A DNA stretch of 64,000 bases from Gymnopilus junonius. Taxonomy: Eukaryota; Basidiomycota; Agaricomycetes; Agaricales; Galerinaceae. Position 1 is the stretch's first letter. The number at the start of each line of letters is the position of its first letter. Location of the stretch: positions 1 to 64,000 of the forward strand of contig JADNYJ010000181.1 of the NCBI GenBank assembly GCA_015501075.1, read 5' to 3'. The notes under the pieces are model-generated. The model did no database searches. It saw only the letters and a list, made by a program, of their open reading frames with translations, and had not been told where the DNA came from. Positions 1-10,758 of this stretch are shown piece after piece. A program made the translations under genes and the position numbers.

Positions 1-31
1 CGATCTCCTTTCCCTCCCGTTCAGTCTAACA

Positions 32-1941
32 GTGGCCAGCAGCCAGGGAGAAACAATGCGTGCCTATTTTCAACGGCGCAAAGAGGACCGCGCACACAAG
101 AGAAAGCATGAGACTCATGCCGCAAGGACTAAGCGCCTGGAGAGAGCAAGGAAGCAGGCAAGTAAGCCCACTCCAGGAAAACGAGGACCCACTGTTTTCG
201 TCTGGGAGAAGATCGATGATTCGGATATACGTATCAGAAAGGTGATGACACGCGGAGCAGTAGAGCAGGACTGGGGGAAAATACCAAATGATGAAAAATT
301 CTACGACTCATTTTCAAATCAGTGGGACTGCTGCTCAGAGTGGAGCTTCGACCCTGAGGAAGGCGAAGACACATTCAAAAGTGACCAACCTGAACCAGAA
401 TCAGAAGACGAGTATGAGGACACCACCAACTGTTCTCCTTCAAATGCTCCTCTGTTGTCACTGCCCTCAGGATCGAACACTCAAGTTGCTGCTGGTCATT
501 CTCACATCATTATTAATAAGCATCCAATTTCTTCATTGCCCCTGTCACTTGATGTTGACATGGCTGTTGATGAGAGTCGTTTTCTGGCATTTATGTCTGG
601 CCCACTTTCGAAATCAGCTTTCCGGGCAACATCGCCCACTGAGGACATTGCCCAATTTGACGACGATAGCAGCCTTGATTTGTTTGCTGCTTCAAGGAAA
701 GATATCCTCGCTTGGATTCCCCTGGCATCAACTGTTCAGTCTATCCCTGACCAGGACACATTTGCTGACTACATGTACTACCGGTTCGGTTACAAGCTGG
801 ATGAGAATCCCTACACTGGCCTACCAACATCCCATCCTCATATCATAAATTCATACGCAGCAAATTGGTCCAAGGCATGTCACTCAGTCGGTGGACAAGG
901 ACTTTTTGGTTCAGAAAACAAACAGCCTGCAATTGCCGATTTCTTATTCACTCTTGAGAATGCTGAAAGGCATCCATTACGTGATGTCCCTGGAAAGTAC
1001 TGGGACCTCAGTCCAGAGAACAGTGATGCTTTGAAGTACCTCGATGATACCCCCTTCAGAATTGAGGTCAGCCAATTTGGAGCATTCACGATGTTCCTCT
1101 TGCGTCCCCGACAACACACAGCAGGATTATGGTACATTGCGCTCTCCCCAATGCTAGCTCTGGAATGTATTCGTCGTGGTTTGGGTCCATCTGAAATTGA
1201 TGCTGTGGAATTTCTTATCGAACATGGTATCCCATTTCGTACCCTTGCCCCATTTTCTTTACCGACTCACATGTCCTTCCGTGCACCTTCTTCGAAACAA
1301 ACTATACCTCCTCTCCTTGGTCACCGTGGGTCAACTTATGTTTTTGACCTTGCTGACTATGCTAGCTATGAGGCAGCCCGTGATGCTCTTCTTGTTGCTA
1401 GACCTGAAGGTCGCCGTGCCTTATGCTATGGGGGATTATTGCTCGGTTAGCAAGGGAGACATTGCCAGATTCAGTTGTCTTTGCAGGACCATCTCAAGAT
1501 GCACTTGATGGGAACCAAGGTGTCTTTACAGGTGAATCTGGGGCCATGGTTGATGACATCCTTTCAGAGGAGATTTTGGATCTCATTTCTGGTACTTACC
1601 TGGTGGACACGGGGAAAGGTGGTACGTATAATCTACCTTTATACACAAGTTGTATTTGATATTCATTCATAATAGATCAAACTTCTACTAAATCCTGGTA
1701 CCCTAGGGCAAACTCTTGGGATGTTGGTGGACTTAGTGTTGATTTTTGGACTGAGGAATGTGAGAAATGGTTTACCAAGAGACGTAACCTCATACTCTCT
1801 GGTGAAGCACAACCTCTTAGTGGGACAGAATGGCGACGTGCACTCAGGATGAGTAGGAAATCCCCTATACTTATGACTCGAATGAATAATGCTACTCTTT
1901 CCTACCTTCATTCACCACTCGCATATTCACTTACTCATTAG
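32..1941 (+). pseudogene. Multicopy agaricomycete hypothetical protein, one-base frameshift
   Basis: Function unknown. The sequence resembles a large lineage-specific family found scattered in agaricomycete genomes, with a basic N-terminus (rich in K/R over residues 10-55), a VFVWEKID motif, an acidic patch around residues 105-130 and a conserved C-terminal region. The frame runs from ATG 32 to a TAG at 1448, but family-like sequence continues one frame over (IIARLARETLPDS). Adding one G to the G5 run at 1430-1434 would rejoin the two. A short intron of about 80 bp seems to lie at 1623-1704, after which the frame reads WDVGGLSVDFWTEECEKW and stops at 1939-1941. The single homopolymer indel may be a sequencing error. 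Such genes often sit among transposons, as here, but no mobile-element signature is visible in the protein itself. The family assignment is from memory of similar proteins. Confidence 0.5.
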
Positions 1942-2585
1942 GCATTTTCCATGTATAATATACTTTTCTTGATCTTATATTGAATTCTCAGTGGTCGACA
2001 AGTAGCTATTAAGTGGGCAATGAGCAGGCAGTGAGCGGGCAGTGAGCGGGCAATGAATGGGCAACTACTGCAGATTTTTTTTAGATTTAAAATCTTTCAA
2101 ATGATGCCAGTTTCTTGAAAATTTTATCAAGCATTTCATATAAGTGGAAATCTTGCAGGTTCTCTAGCATATCAAATCCTTTTGGTCATGCAGAAAATTT
2201 TTACATTTCAAATACTCAAATGTTGAGCTAACAAAATAGTATTTGAAATGTAGAATTTCATTCAAGTGACCTTAAATATGATTCAGCATTTAATATTTCA
2301 GAATCTTTACAGGATACAAAATATTTAAAATATCATGATTTTCTACATGTTTTCTGGCATTTGATGTGCCGAAATACATTCTCAGATATTTCATATTTGA
2401 AATTCTTAATATGATTTTTGAAACAAATTTAAAGTCCCTTTAAATATGTAAACTCCCGGTGTGTCTATAACTCCCACCAACGTGTGCACAGATCAGAAGC
2501 AGGCGTCCAGAATTTTTCCTAATTTGTAGTTGACCTAGTTTCTCACTTACCTAATCGCTCGGCGTGATTTGTTGATTTCTTTTTA
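1942..2585. other. AT-rich spacer
   Basis: No coding signal on either strand. The stretch is rich in ATTT and AAAT words and looks like decayed repeat. A small tandem repeat lies near its left end (listed separately). Confidence 0.5.
2015..2064. repeat. 11-bp tandem repeat, about 4.5 copies
   Basis: The unit GGGCARTGAGC is repeated head to tail with one or two changes per copy. Confidence 0.7.
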
Positions 2586-2735
2586 ACTGTTTGAGCTAGT
2601 CTCGTTCCCATCCGTTCTGGTGGATATATAAGGATATCGCATGCATCAGATCCGTGGGATCATAAAAAATGATGCAGCGAGTGCCACCAGAACGTCTGGT
2701 GCATTTGAACCGTGCAACCTCCCATACGTCATTTT
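2586..2735 (+). repeat. Left arm of inverted repeat flanking the helicase/DUF6589 chimera
   Basis: Its reverse complement is found at about 5213-5340. The best-conserved block contains CCAGAACGTCTGGTGCATTT followed by a GAACCG-GCAACC stretch, and further out both arms share CTAGTCTCGT-CCCATCCG. Each arm lies just upstream of a start codon (helicase on +, DUF6589-type gene on -), so the arms may be promoters, terminal repeats or both. Confidence 0.7.
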
Positions 2736-2841
2736 GTGACAGCTTTCCGCTCATGTGCCCTCTCTCCGCGACGCGTCGCGCTTGTTGATCGTTTACTCCT
2801 TACTTGTTGTTCTGTGTACATTACCCCGGCCTCTGCTCAAA

Positions 2842-3842
2842 ATGACATCCTCTACTCGTTCCCATGACCAAGAACATGGTCACTCATATCGCAATCTGGC
2901 GTTGGCACGTGAGAAGCATGCTATCAAGGCTAAATACGACTCAATTGAAACTCGGGCTCGACTATGCAGCATCTTTCGTACTCGCTTTGGGGCAGATCCA
3001 CACGAATGGCAGCTGGATGTTACTGAGGCCATTCTCCTAGGGTTAGATTGCATTGTTATTGCAGGGACCGGTGCAGGGAAGACAATGCCTTTCATGATGC
3101 CTCTGCTGTTAGATGATATCAAGAAAGCCGTGATCATCTCTCCATTGAAGGTTTTGCAGGAAGATCAGGTATGTTTATTTCTCTGCTGATTCAATTTGAG
3201 ATTCTCATATGTGTATAGGCTCGGAGATTTCAAAAGATGGAACTTTCTGCTGTGGCTGTCAATGGGGACACTTGGAATGCTGGTTTAGAAAAGGTGTGTC
3301 GTACTCATTAATTTCCTTATAAAGCTGATTTCGACGATATTCAGGATCTCAAAGAAGGTCGGCACAGAGGTATTCTCACCTCGCCCGAGATGTACCTCAA
3401 GCACGACCCATTCCGTGAAGTCCTCACGGGCTCGAATTTCCGGGACATCTCGTCCTTGATAGTCGACGAGGCACACTGCATTTCGCAGTGGGGAGGAGAC
3501 TTTCGGACAGCGTACAGCGAAATTGGGAAGCTGCGCGCTTTCTTTCCATCTCACATACCGGTTTTGGCGACCTCGGCCACACTGACACCAATGGCACTTC
3601 AAGAAGTTCGTTCTCAGCTCGGAATCGATCCCGACAACAGCTTTTTTCTCAACCTAGGGAACGATCGTCCCAACATTGCTTACTCGGCTCTTTACATGGA
3701 ATCGGCTACAGATTACGAAGCCCTTCGACCTCACCTTACATCCTCAGAAACTCCAACTCAGCCAGAAGACCTTGTCAAGTCTATTGTTTTTGTCAATTCC
3801 GTTAATCAAGCCCAGCAGACAGCCCGTGCCCTCCGATGGTAA
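2842..3842 (+). pseudogene. RecQ-type DEAD/DEAH helicase, C-terminal half missing
   Basis: N-terminal half of an SF2 helicase resembling the RecQ-like helicases that are multicopy in agaricomycetes. The chosen start gives MTSSTRSHDQ; an upstream in-frame start at 2755 is possible. Introns fit at 3169-3218 and 3294-3344. Visible motifs in order: Q-motif-like HEWQLDVTEAIL, Walker A (AGTGAGKT), ISPLKVLQEDQ, motif II DEAHCISQWGGDFR, motif III ATSATLTP, and a start of RecA-like domain 2 (SIVFVNSVNQAQQTARAL). Motifs V and VI and any RQC region are absent: sequence similarity ends near 3842, where an opposing gene begins. With only one RecA lobe complete, ATP-driven unwinding is not expected. Flanking inverted repeats suggest it belongs to, or was captured by, a mobile segment. 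Confidence 0.75.
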
Positions 3843-4995
3843 GTGGATTTTTTAGCCCTTTGGCTCGCTGTTCCCTAAGCAAGGCATTTAGGCCTTCGGA
3901 TAATGGGGGTTCATTTGGTTTGACGTAGACTGTGCCTGCTGTCCCACTCCCAAATTCTCCTCGATTGCTGAGGCGTTGAGAAAAGACACGGAAAGCGATG
4001 TTAACATTGTCATGAGAGACCGAACATGGTCGATCTTTCATATATTTCTTGACTTCTTCCATGCATTTTGCTGAAATCCGTTCAACAGAGTTCGCAGTCC
4101 ACTTGTGACTCATGGTAACTCCTAATGCATGCAAGGTGTCGAAGCCTTTCGCTGATATGCCTTTGAATTGGAAATAGAGTGATAGCAACTTCTGAAGACA
4201 ACACCTGTTATGCGAGCGCATATATGAGAGCATGCAAATAACAGTAACAGCAGTCTATCGGAATGTCAGGTCCATGTAAGTCTAGGAAATCAGTAATAAA
4301 TTTCATACCTTTGTCCGGTCTTTTGAGGTCTCTTTCCGTGGTGCTGGTCGGTGCATCAAGGACTCGAGAAATGTCCAAACAAAAGGGGCTTCTAATTGCA
4401 TTGTTTCTGACAATCCCTTGAAACCAGTTTTGAGTAAGTTTTTTGTTTGAACGTCCTCGGAATCTTCAGCTGATGAATGTAAATACTTCCCCAGCCTCTC
4501 TAGCTCATCCGATGCTTGGTCCTTTAGAAAACTGGTAGCGAAATTCTTCATCAACGGGTATGCTCCTTTTGGCCTTTTTTTCTTTGAACCGCGCTGCCTC
4601 GGAGGAAGGGCCCAATGGTGCAAAACCTTTTCTAATTTCTTATCACCTAGCAAAACTGTTCTCTCCCGCCGAATTTTGGGATCTTGTGTGCAAACTGTGT
4701 CTCCCCAACTGAGGGCATCCAGAAAATCTATAATTTTGAGGTTTTGATGGTCAAACTCATCCAAGATGCACTTGACCTTATCCCATAAATTACTTGACGA
4801 GCTTTGAGTGAATTCTTCATTCTGATCTTGTTCTTCAAGTTCCTCGGCCTCAGACTCAAACTCTTCAGCATTATCTTCCACTTCACTATCCTCCAACTCG
4901 AGGTCTGAAGCATCAGCCTCTGGTTCTGATTCATTTCCATGGATACCAACATCTCTGTTGTCGAAAAGATTCTTCGTGGTTTGACTGAGGGTCAT
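3843..4995 (-). pseudogene. DUF6589-type transposon-associated protein, N-terminal part only
   Basis: The first part of a large agaricomycete protein that I match from memory to DUF6589-type proteins (usually about 1000 residues). Exon 1 (4995-4309) has an acidic N-terminus, then an LWDKVKCILDEFDHQNLKI/FLDALSWGD region and a KKKRPKGAYPLMKNFA region. An intron of 54 bp (4308-4255, GTATGA...GATAG) keeps frame, and exon 2 continues with MLSYMRSHNRCCLQKLLSLY, then HDNVNIAFRVFSQRL. The similarity stops near 3843, at the breakpoint with the helicase fragment, so the main C-terminal domain is missing. Function of the family is unknown; it is multicopy and TE-like. Acidic low-complexity residues 25-60 are part of the normal family pattern. 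Confidence 0.6.
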
Positions 4996-5212
4996 GGCTG
5001 TTTAGTTTTGTCTCGGAAATCTGAGACATCTTGGGAAATTGCTAGATTTAATTCATTAAAAGCCGTAGACCGATTTATAAGCCTTAAATCTACATCTTCC
5101 ATATGTATTTATTGGTGAATAAAGGAGAGCAAAGTGCATTAATGACAGTCAATGCCTATGAGGCAACATTTGAAGCGCTACAAAGGGGGACAACGTGATG
5201 TGACACAGTCAT

Positions 5213-5340
5213 GTGCTGTTACAATGGGGGGTTGCGCGGTTCAAATGCACCAGACGTTCTGGTGATAGTCCGCGCCATCAATTTTAGCCATCACGCGCGG
5301 TTCTCACGAATATCACCAAAAACGGATGGGTACGAGACTA
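5213..5340 (-). repeat. Right arm of inverted repeat
   Basis: Reverse complement of the arm at 2586-2735, about 75-80% alike by eye over its core. A short open frame crossing it (5211-5489) runs into the MITE and shows no protein similarity, so it is not called as a gene. Confidence 0.7.
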
Positions 5341-5446
5341 GTTTGAGCGAGGATGGGTCTGATCGCGAAGTTGTGGTGTGGGAAGAGCCCAAGGAGTGGT
5401 CCGCAGCATTTACAAGTTCATCATTGGACGAAATGGAATGCGATTA

Positions 5447-6088
5447 CACTGCTGGCAACAGGTTATTTAAGTTGACCAAAAATGATTAAGAAAATAAATT
5501 AAACATGTTTATGTTCTTGGTCTGCTTTTCCGTCACATAAAATCTATTTTCAACTCAACAATTGCTGGTACAGAAATTCTTTTGTCAAACACTTCATTTT
5601 TAGCATATTTATAGGCCTATTAAATGCAATACTTGTGCTAAATTTTTTTGATCAAAAATGGTGACAGAAAGGTAGAGTTTATTGTTTTATTGTTCTCGTT
5701 GTCAATTGTAGTATTTAAGACAAGTTTTGGTCCCTTTAAAATAAGGTAAAAATATTTTCAATTCAGTTTGGGTGCGAAACATTGTTCTTTTTGTTTATCC
5801 AACAACAAAAATTCTTGCTAAATTTATCATTTACGAGACAACAAAAGAAATTGTGAATGTGAAATTTAACAAAAGCTTTTGTCTATACAAAAACACGACG
5901 TAAACTTTAGATTCTGTGGGCTAAGAACTTTATAATACAGGTAGAATCTGTATTATATTTTTTCAGAATTAAAATATATCATTTTTAATAGATTCAAGAA
6001 CTCGAAAAACGGTCGAAAACATGTAAACATGTTTAATTTATTTTTTTAATCATTTTTAGTCTACTTAAATAACCTGTTGCCAGCAGTG
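5447..6088. mobile_element. PIF/Harbinger-type MITE, 642 bp
   Basis: Terminal inverted repeats of about 60 bp begin CACTGCTGGCAACAGGTTAT at 5447 and end with its reverse complement at 6088. Each end is flanked by TTA (5444-5446 and 6089-6091), the 3-bp TWA-type target duplication characteristic of PIF/Harbinger elements. The interior is AT-rich with no coding capacity, so it is non-autonomous. Both ends and the duplication are intact. Confidence 0.85.
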
Positions 6089-6091
6089 TTA

Positions 6092-6604
6092 TCAGGTTAA
6101 CGAACCTTGAAAACGCAGAATCAAGCAGTGTGATGACCAAAACTAAGGTGTGTCGAATACAATCTACAAAGTACTTGTTACTACTAATAGCTGGAATTGC
6201 ACTGTAAAAAGAGTGGGGATGAGATGCGAGTAGTGTTTGGCGGTCTATTAAGTAAAACGAATTCGAATGACATAGTCTGTTGTCGTCATCGCTGTCGCAT
6301 ATAATGGCAATGGAAAAAAAATTATTGTAAAGAAAGGAAAGTGAATAAGTTAATAATCATCACCACTGGCTACCCGTCAATCGCCCCAATCAAGAAAAAA
6401 GGGTAAGAGAAAAAGACAGCAATAAAAACGAACGACAGCAAAAAAAAAAAAGACAACATTTTTCAAGTTGCACAAGCTGCATATAAAACATGTAAGGTAT
6501 TGATACACAGTGAAAGTTGAGCGTCGAGGCTACAAGTGCGGAGAAGGAACGAAGGTAAAACAAGTACAAAAAGAGGTAGTGCCAAGTGCACTCACTCTAA
6601 TCCA
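6092..6604. other. Spacer without recognisable features
   Basis: AT-rich, contains A-runs near 6317 and 6440. No gene seen; it probably includes the 3' end of the minus-strand regulator transcript. Confidence 0.4.
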
Positions 6605-9480
6605 TCATGAAAGCGAGTTCCTTGAACCGCTTTTGCGGGAGCGTGTCCGGGATGGGGTTGAGTGTGCGGCAGCCAACGCATCCGCAACACGCTTTGACCG
6701 CCGTAGTGGCCTTTCACTGGAGCGCTCAGATGCTCGGGAGGGTTCAGGAACAAGTGACATGATGGTCGATGTCATCTCAAGTGGAACTGGTTCGAGCATC
6801 AAAGTTGGTTCCGAAGACAGCAATAAAGGTGTCACAGGCAGGGCAGTGGCAGCAGTAGCCTGTGGACTGGGCGGGAGGGGCGAAAGGGGAGACATTGGTT
6901 CAAGTTCCTGGGTAGGGATGAAATCATTTACGAGAGGGACTGGAACGGGTACGGTAGCGTCCACTGCAAGGTCAGATTGCTCGACATGTTCATCTGGGAT
7001 GATACACAATTCATGGAAGAGTTGCTGCTCCGTTGCACTCAATGGCACCTGCTGATCGTTCATATGCTTCTCACCACCCAGGCTCAAGCCGAGCACAAAT
7101 GGAGGGATTGGAACATGTGTAATGTGCTGCTGAGTAGTGCAGATATTCGGCGATGCGGCAACTTCCGTCTCCCAATTAGCTGCCTGTATGGTTGAAGCAA
7201 AATGCCTGCCAAACTGATTGAGGCTCCTCGCCATCGTGTTTTTGTGAAAATCTTGCAATGCTGTCGGAAACCTTTCCACCAAAGTGTCGCTCAAAAAAAC
7301 TCCTAGGGCCTGTGATTTTTCCTCTGATAAATATTCTCGCACGTAGGTCTGGGCGGCGGCAAGAGGGACCCACGTCCCGGAAACTTCCGGAGAGCCCTTG
7401 GTGACGACAGTGGCATTAGCAATGGTGTTGGTCGGATGGGGAGCCCCCGAAAAGGCTAGTATCGGCGAGAGATTTACAAAATCGGTGTCTATGCGGCGAA
7501 GAAGCTGAAAGGCACCAAGCATCATTTGATAGACGGAGATCTCTACGAGAAAGAATCAGAAATATAGTCTACAATTGATCTATCTGGGCTCACCTTCTAT
7601 TTGGGTTGCACTAATGGCGGGCTTACAAGGCTGGCATGTGGTCACTACGACAGCTGCCGAAGTAGAGGAAGAAGGTTGACAGCGTGTCTGCAATGGTGAT
7701 ACGCAAGGTGCAGGAGGGGGCAAAGAAACGGAGGTGTTGACGGACATGGACTGCAGTAGTCTCACGAGGGCTGTGGAAGGCCCGGAAGAAGAAGAAGCGG
7801 ATACGGACCGACTTGTCATAGACAAGGGAAGAGAGGTTTGAACTGGAACGGTTTTTGCGCGCGGTCGGACTGGAGCATACTGTCTTTGCGTAACGCCCAG
7901 ATTAGCTCCCGGAGGAGAAAGTGAGGGTGTGTCCGAATAAGAAAATGCGGCAAACTGAGAGGAAAGGTCTGAAAGGGGAGAAGATGGGCCAGGGGCGTTT
8001 TGCGGAAAGAGAGAATCAAGGTCCAATTCCTCCTGCTTTATGAATGTTTCTGAGCCGTGAAGATCCCAATCCCAGGGAACCAGAGGTTCCACTTTAACCG
8101 TTTGACTCGGGTCGCTGTCAACACGTTTGACAACATTTGATTGAAACCCCTCAAAGGGATCCTGCACATCCGTCACTTCTTCCTTGACAGAAACTTGAAC
8201 AAGAGGGGCGGATGGGGACCGGGGTGCAGGGCTTTCCCAGATGGTCTCTCCCTCACCTTCACTGTCAGCGTCCCAGCCTTCATCTTCAGGGTAGTCTTTG
8301 AAGCGGGTCATGGCAACGTGAAAATCATCTACTTCATCTTCCGAATCGGGTGGCGGTGTAGCGATAATCCAAGAGGCAGCAGGGGAAAGGCGCAAAGGGT
8401 CTCTGTAAGGGGTCCGGGAAGATGGAATGGAAGGAAAGGTCGGTTCTAGAGATGGCGTATAGCATGGAATGGAGATGGAGCGGCGAGGATAGGGAGGGAG
8501 AGACCAAGGCTCTTCTTGTTCTCGGTCGTTTAAACGAGCTGTATGCAAGTGGTCGTCGTCGGAATTGACGGACATCGAGTCATCCGAGTCGTCCGAATCC
8601 GAGCTGTCCTGCTTTGAGACATGAATGGGGCGAGCAGAAGAAGTTCCTTCATCGTTGGAAGGCCTCACGAGAGGTTTGAGACGTAAAGTAAGCTTGACCT
8701 TGAGGGGGGGTTCGTTATCGGAGGTGCGATTGGCGCAGGCTCTGAGGGGTCGCTTGCGCTTCTGACCACAAGCCTGGTCGTGTTGGAACAACTTCCTGTC
8801 GCGCTTCTGACTAGGCAAAGGGGAGGAGTCATCCATGACATAGTCGCAAAGACGGATGCCGGCTTTTGCAAAGGACAGGGGATACCCGTGGCGCGACTAA
8901 GATACCAGACAGCGGTGCCTTTTCTAAAGTTGGTAAGCCTATCCGGAAGAGGGTGGGAGTCGCCGCCGGAACGAGAATAGAGAGCAGGAACTAGGTCATC
9001 GTCTGCTGGGGTTCCTGAAAGGGTGTGGCTGAGAAGGAGGGGCTGATCCTGCTGTTTGTCGCAACGGGCCTTGTGGGACCTGAGATAGGTGGTGATGGCT
9101 TGGGCGGCTGCGGAAAGACTGGGAGAGAGAGAGATAAATATAAATGAAGGGGAGAAGAAAGGTGAGGATGCAGACAGACTTTTGACAGACGAGACCGAAA
9201 TGACTGGCTCTGTCAGCAATGTCCTTGATGGTCATGGCGCGATTGTCCTGGGGAAGAAGAATGAACGGGACGGAGGAGAAGAGAAGGGCAAAGAGCATAC
9301 GACAGAGACAAAGGCACGGGCGATGGCGAGAAAGACTTTGTTGGCGGCATCGTCGGGATGGAGCACGATGTGTGGAGGAAATGGAAAACAGTGGTCCATG
9401 GAGTTGGGAACAGGAAAAGAGCTGCAGCAACTCATTCTCATTTCTGAAATAAACATCGCAGATAGCCGTGCCGTTCCCAC
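6605..9480 (-). CDS. GDS1-type winged-helix plus KilA-N (APSES-like) putative transcription regulator
   Basis: A likely nuclear DNA-binding regulator. The start at 9480 gives MGTARLSAMFISEMRMS; exon 1 ends at 9301 (HPDDAANKVFLAIARAFVSV) and an intron at 9300-9248 leads to DNRAMTIKDIADRASHFGLV. After a second intron (about 9180-9121) comes LSAAAQAITTYLRSHKARCD and LTNFRKGTAVWYLSRATG, which I match to the GDS1-type winged helix. A long low-complexity middle with acidic stretches (SDSDDSDDSMSVNSDDD) and VKEE/IKQEE sites follows. After an intron near 7600-7550 a KilA-N/APSES-like domain starts (ISVYQMMLGAFQLLRRIDTD, then VSGTWVPLAAAQTYVREYL). The C-terminus has a basic cluster (RPLRRSKR). The frame breaks at 8870-8872: one more A on the + strand would turn PLQKPASV into the expected PFAKAGIRLCDYV. 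A start at 8836 would give a protein without the winged helix, which I think wrong. Confidence 0.75.
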
Positions 9481-9535
9481 GTGTCACCTAATAATAGTAA
9501 TACATCTACAACAACAATAACTAATAATAAACAAA

Positions 9536-10405
9536 TCACTTGCGTTCCTTCTTTGTCGTTGCCCTTCCGGCCGCCTTCGCCTTGGCAGCAGCCGTGGTCC
9601 CCGTTACCGCCTAGCAGCTCCGTCAGTTCCCCATCTCCCACTACTTATCCCATATCACTCACCTTCTTGGCTGTGTCCCGCTTGGCCCCCACCGTCGTTT
9701 TCTTCGTCGGAGCAGTCGTCTTCGCCTTGCCAGCCAGTGTCTTCTTGGGTGCAGCCGCACTTTCCTTCTTCCCCGTGCTCTTGGGCACAGCAGCCTTCTT
9801 CACCGTACCAGCCTTGGCCGGTGCCTTGTTCTTCGACGGTGGCTTTGAATTCTGAAACAACTTCTGCATTTCAGAACGCAGCGTGAACAATATCCATGCA
9901 CACCTCTTTAGAACCAGAGCCAGACGCCTTGACTTTCGGCGCAAGTTTGACTTTGCCAGACAGGCCCTTGGGCAACACGAACAATCCACCCTCTGCACCA
10001 CTTGTGATCGCTCGATTCAGTTGCGACAAATTGACTCCCGTAACTTCTAGTCTGTATTTCTCTTCTGCGAATTTCTTGATCGTCGTCCGTGAAACCCCTT
10101 GGCGAGTATCCTCTTTGTTTGCGGCAATGCACTCCTATCCAGTCTTGTTAGCAAGACTCATAGATAACGGAGCCTTGTCAGACCTTGATAATATCCTTCC
10201 ATGATGGACGCCCTGCCGCTGCAGGCTTCACCGTCTTGCTCGTAGTGGCTTTGGGCTTGCCAGCAGTCTTTGTCTTCGCATTAACCGGTTTCTTCGTAGT
10301 GCCCATCTTCTTACTGGACGCACCCTTCTTCGTCGTGGTCGTTGATGTGGACGAGTTTGGTGCGGCCTCGGCAGGAGCAGCTACAGTTTCAGCTATAGCG
10401 GACAT
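9536..10405 (-). CDS. Linker histone H1
   Basis: Chromatin protein that binds nucleosome dyads and linker DNA. Exon 1 (10405-10184, 74 codons) encodes an Ala/Thr/Lys-rich N-terminal tail and the beginning of the globular winged-helix domain (GRPSWKDIIK). A 49-bp intron (10183-10135) is followed by exon 2 (10134-9904) with ECIAANKEDTRQGVSRTTIK and NLSQLNRAITSGAEGGLFVL, the H1/H5 globular core ending in the usual glycine-rich wing. Exon 3 holds the lysine/alanine/proline-rich tail (KKAAVPKSTGKKESAAAPKK), and a last intron near 9660-9610 leads to ATTKKERK and the TGA at 9538-9536. Size is about 235 residues, normal for a fungal H1. The ATG was chosen because it starts the compact tail; an upstream in-frame ATG at 10510 lies across the TATA box. 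No frameshift seen. Confidence 0.92.
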
Positions 10406-10482
10406 TATAATACAAGGCTGTGGGTGGTTTGACGAAAAGGAGAGATTTGAGAAAAGAGAAGGCGGCGCAGAAAGGTACATCC

Positions 10483-10490
10483 TATTTATA
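10483..10490 (-). promoter_or_regulatory. TATA box of the histone H1 gene
   Basis: TATAAATA on the minus strand, about 80 bp upstream of the H1 start codon and in a short GC-richer context. The spacing suits a short 5' leader. Confidence 0.6.
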
Positions 10491-10758
10491 TCCCGTCGCG
10501 CTTCTCCCATGGGACACCCAGTGGCTGTGCTGACTTTTATTCTTTGTTGATACTATTCAACGCGCCTACACGTGATCACAATCAACTAAAGTTTTGAGTC
10601 TTGACAATGACAACGACAATGATATTTATCATTGAATTAAGTAAATATTAACTGGAATTCGGCAGTCCTCTTTGAAGCTCTTTCTTCTATATATTTGTAA
10701 ATAAATCCTGTAATGAATATACTGTTTCGACCAAGTTTCGACAACACTTTACTTATAT

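Noticed and set aside
2015..2064. 11-bp repeat as telomeric or centromeric satellite
   Set aside because: Too few copies, and the unit does not resemble TTAGGG.
5211..5489. 92-codon frame crossing the right inverted arm and MITE edge
   Set aside because: It reads through a promoter/terminal repeat into MITE sequence and resembles no protein.
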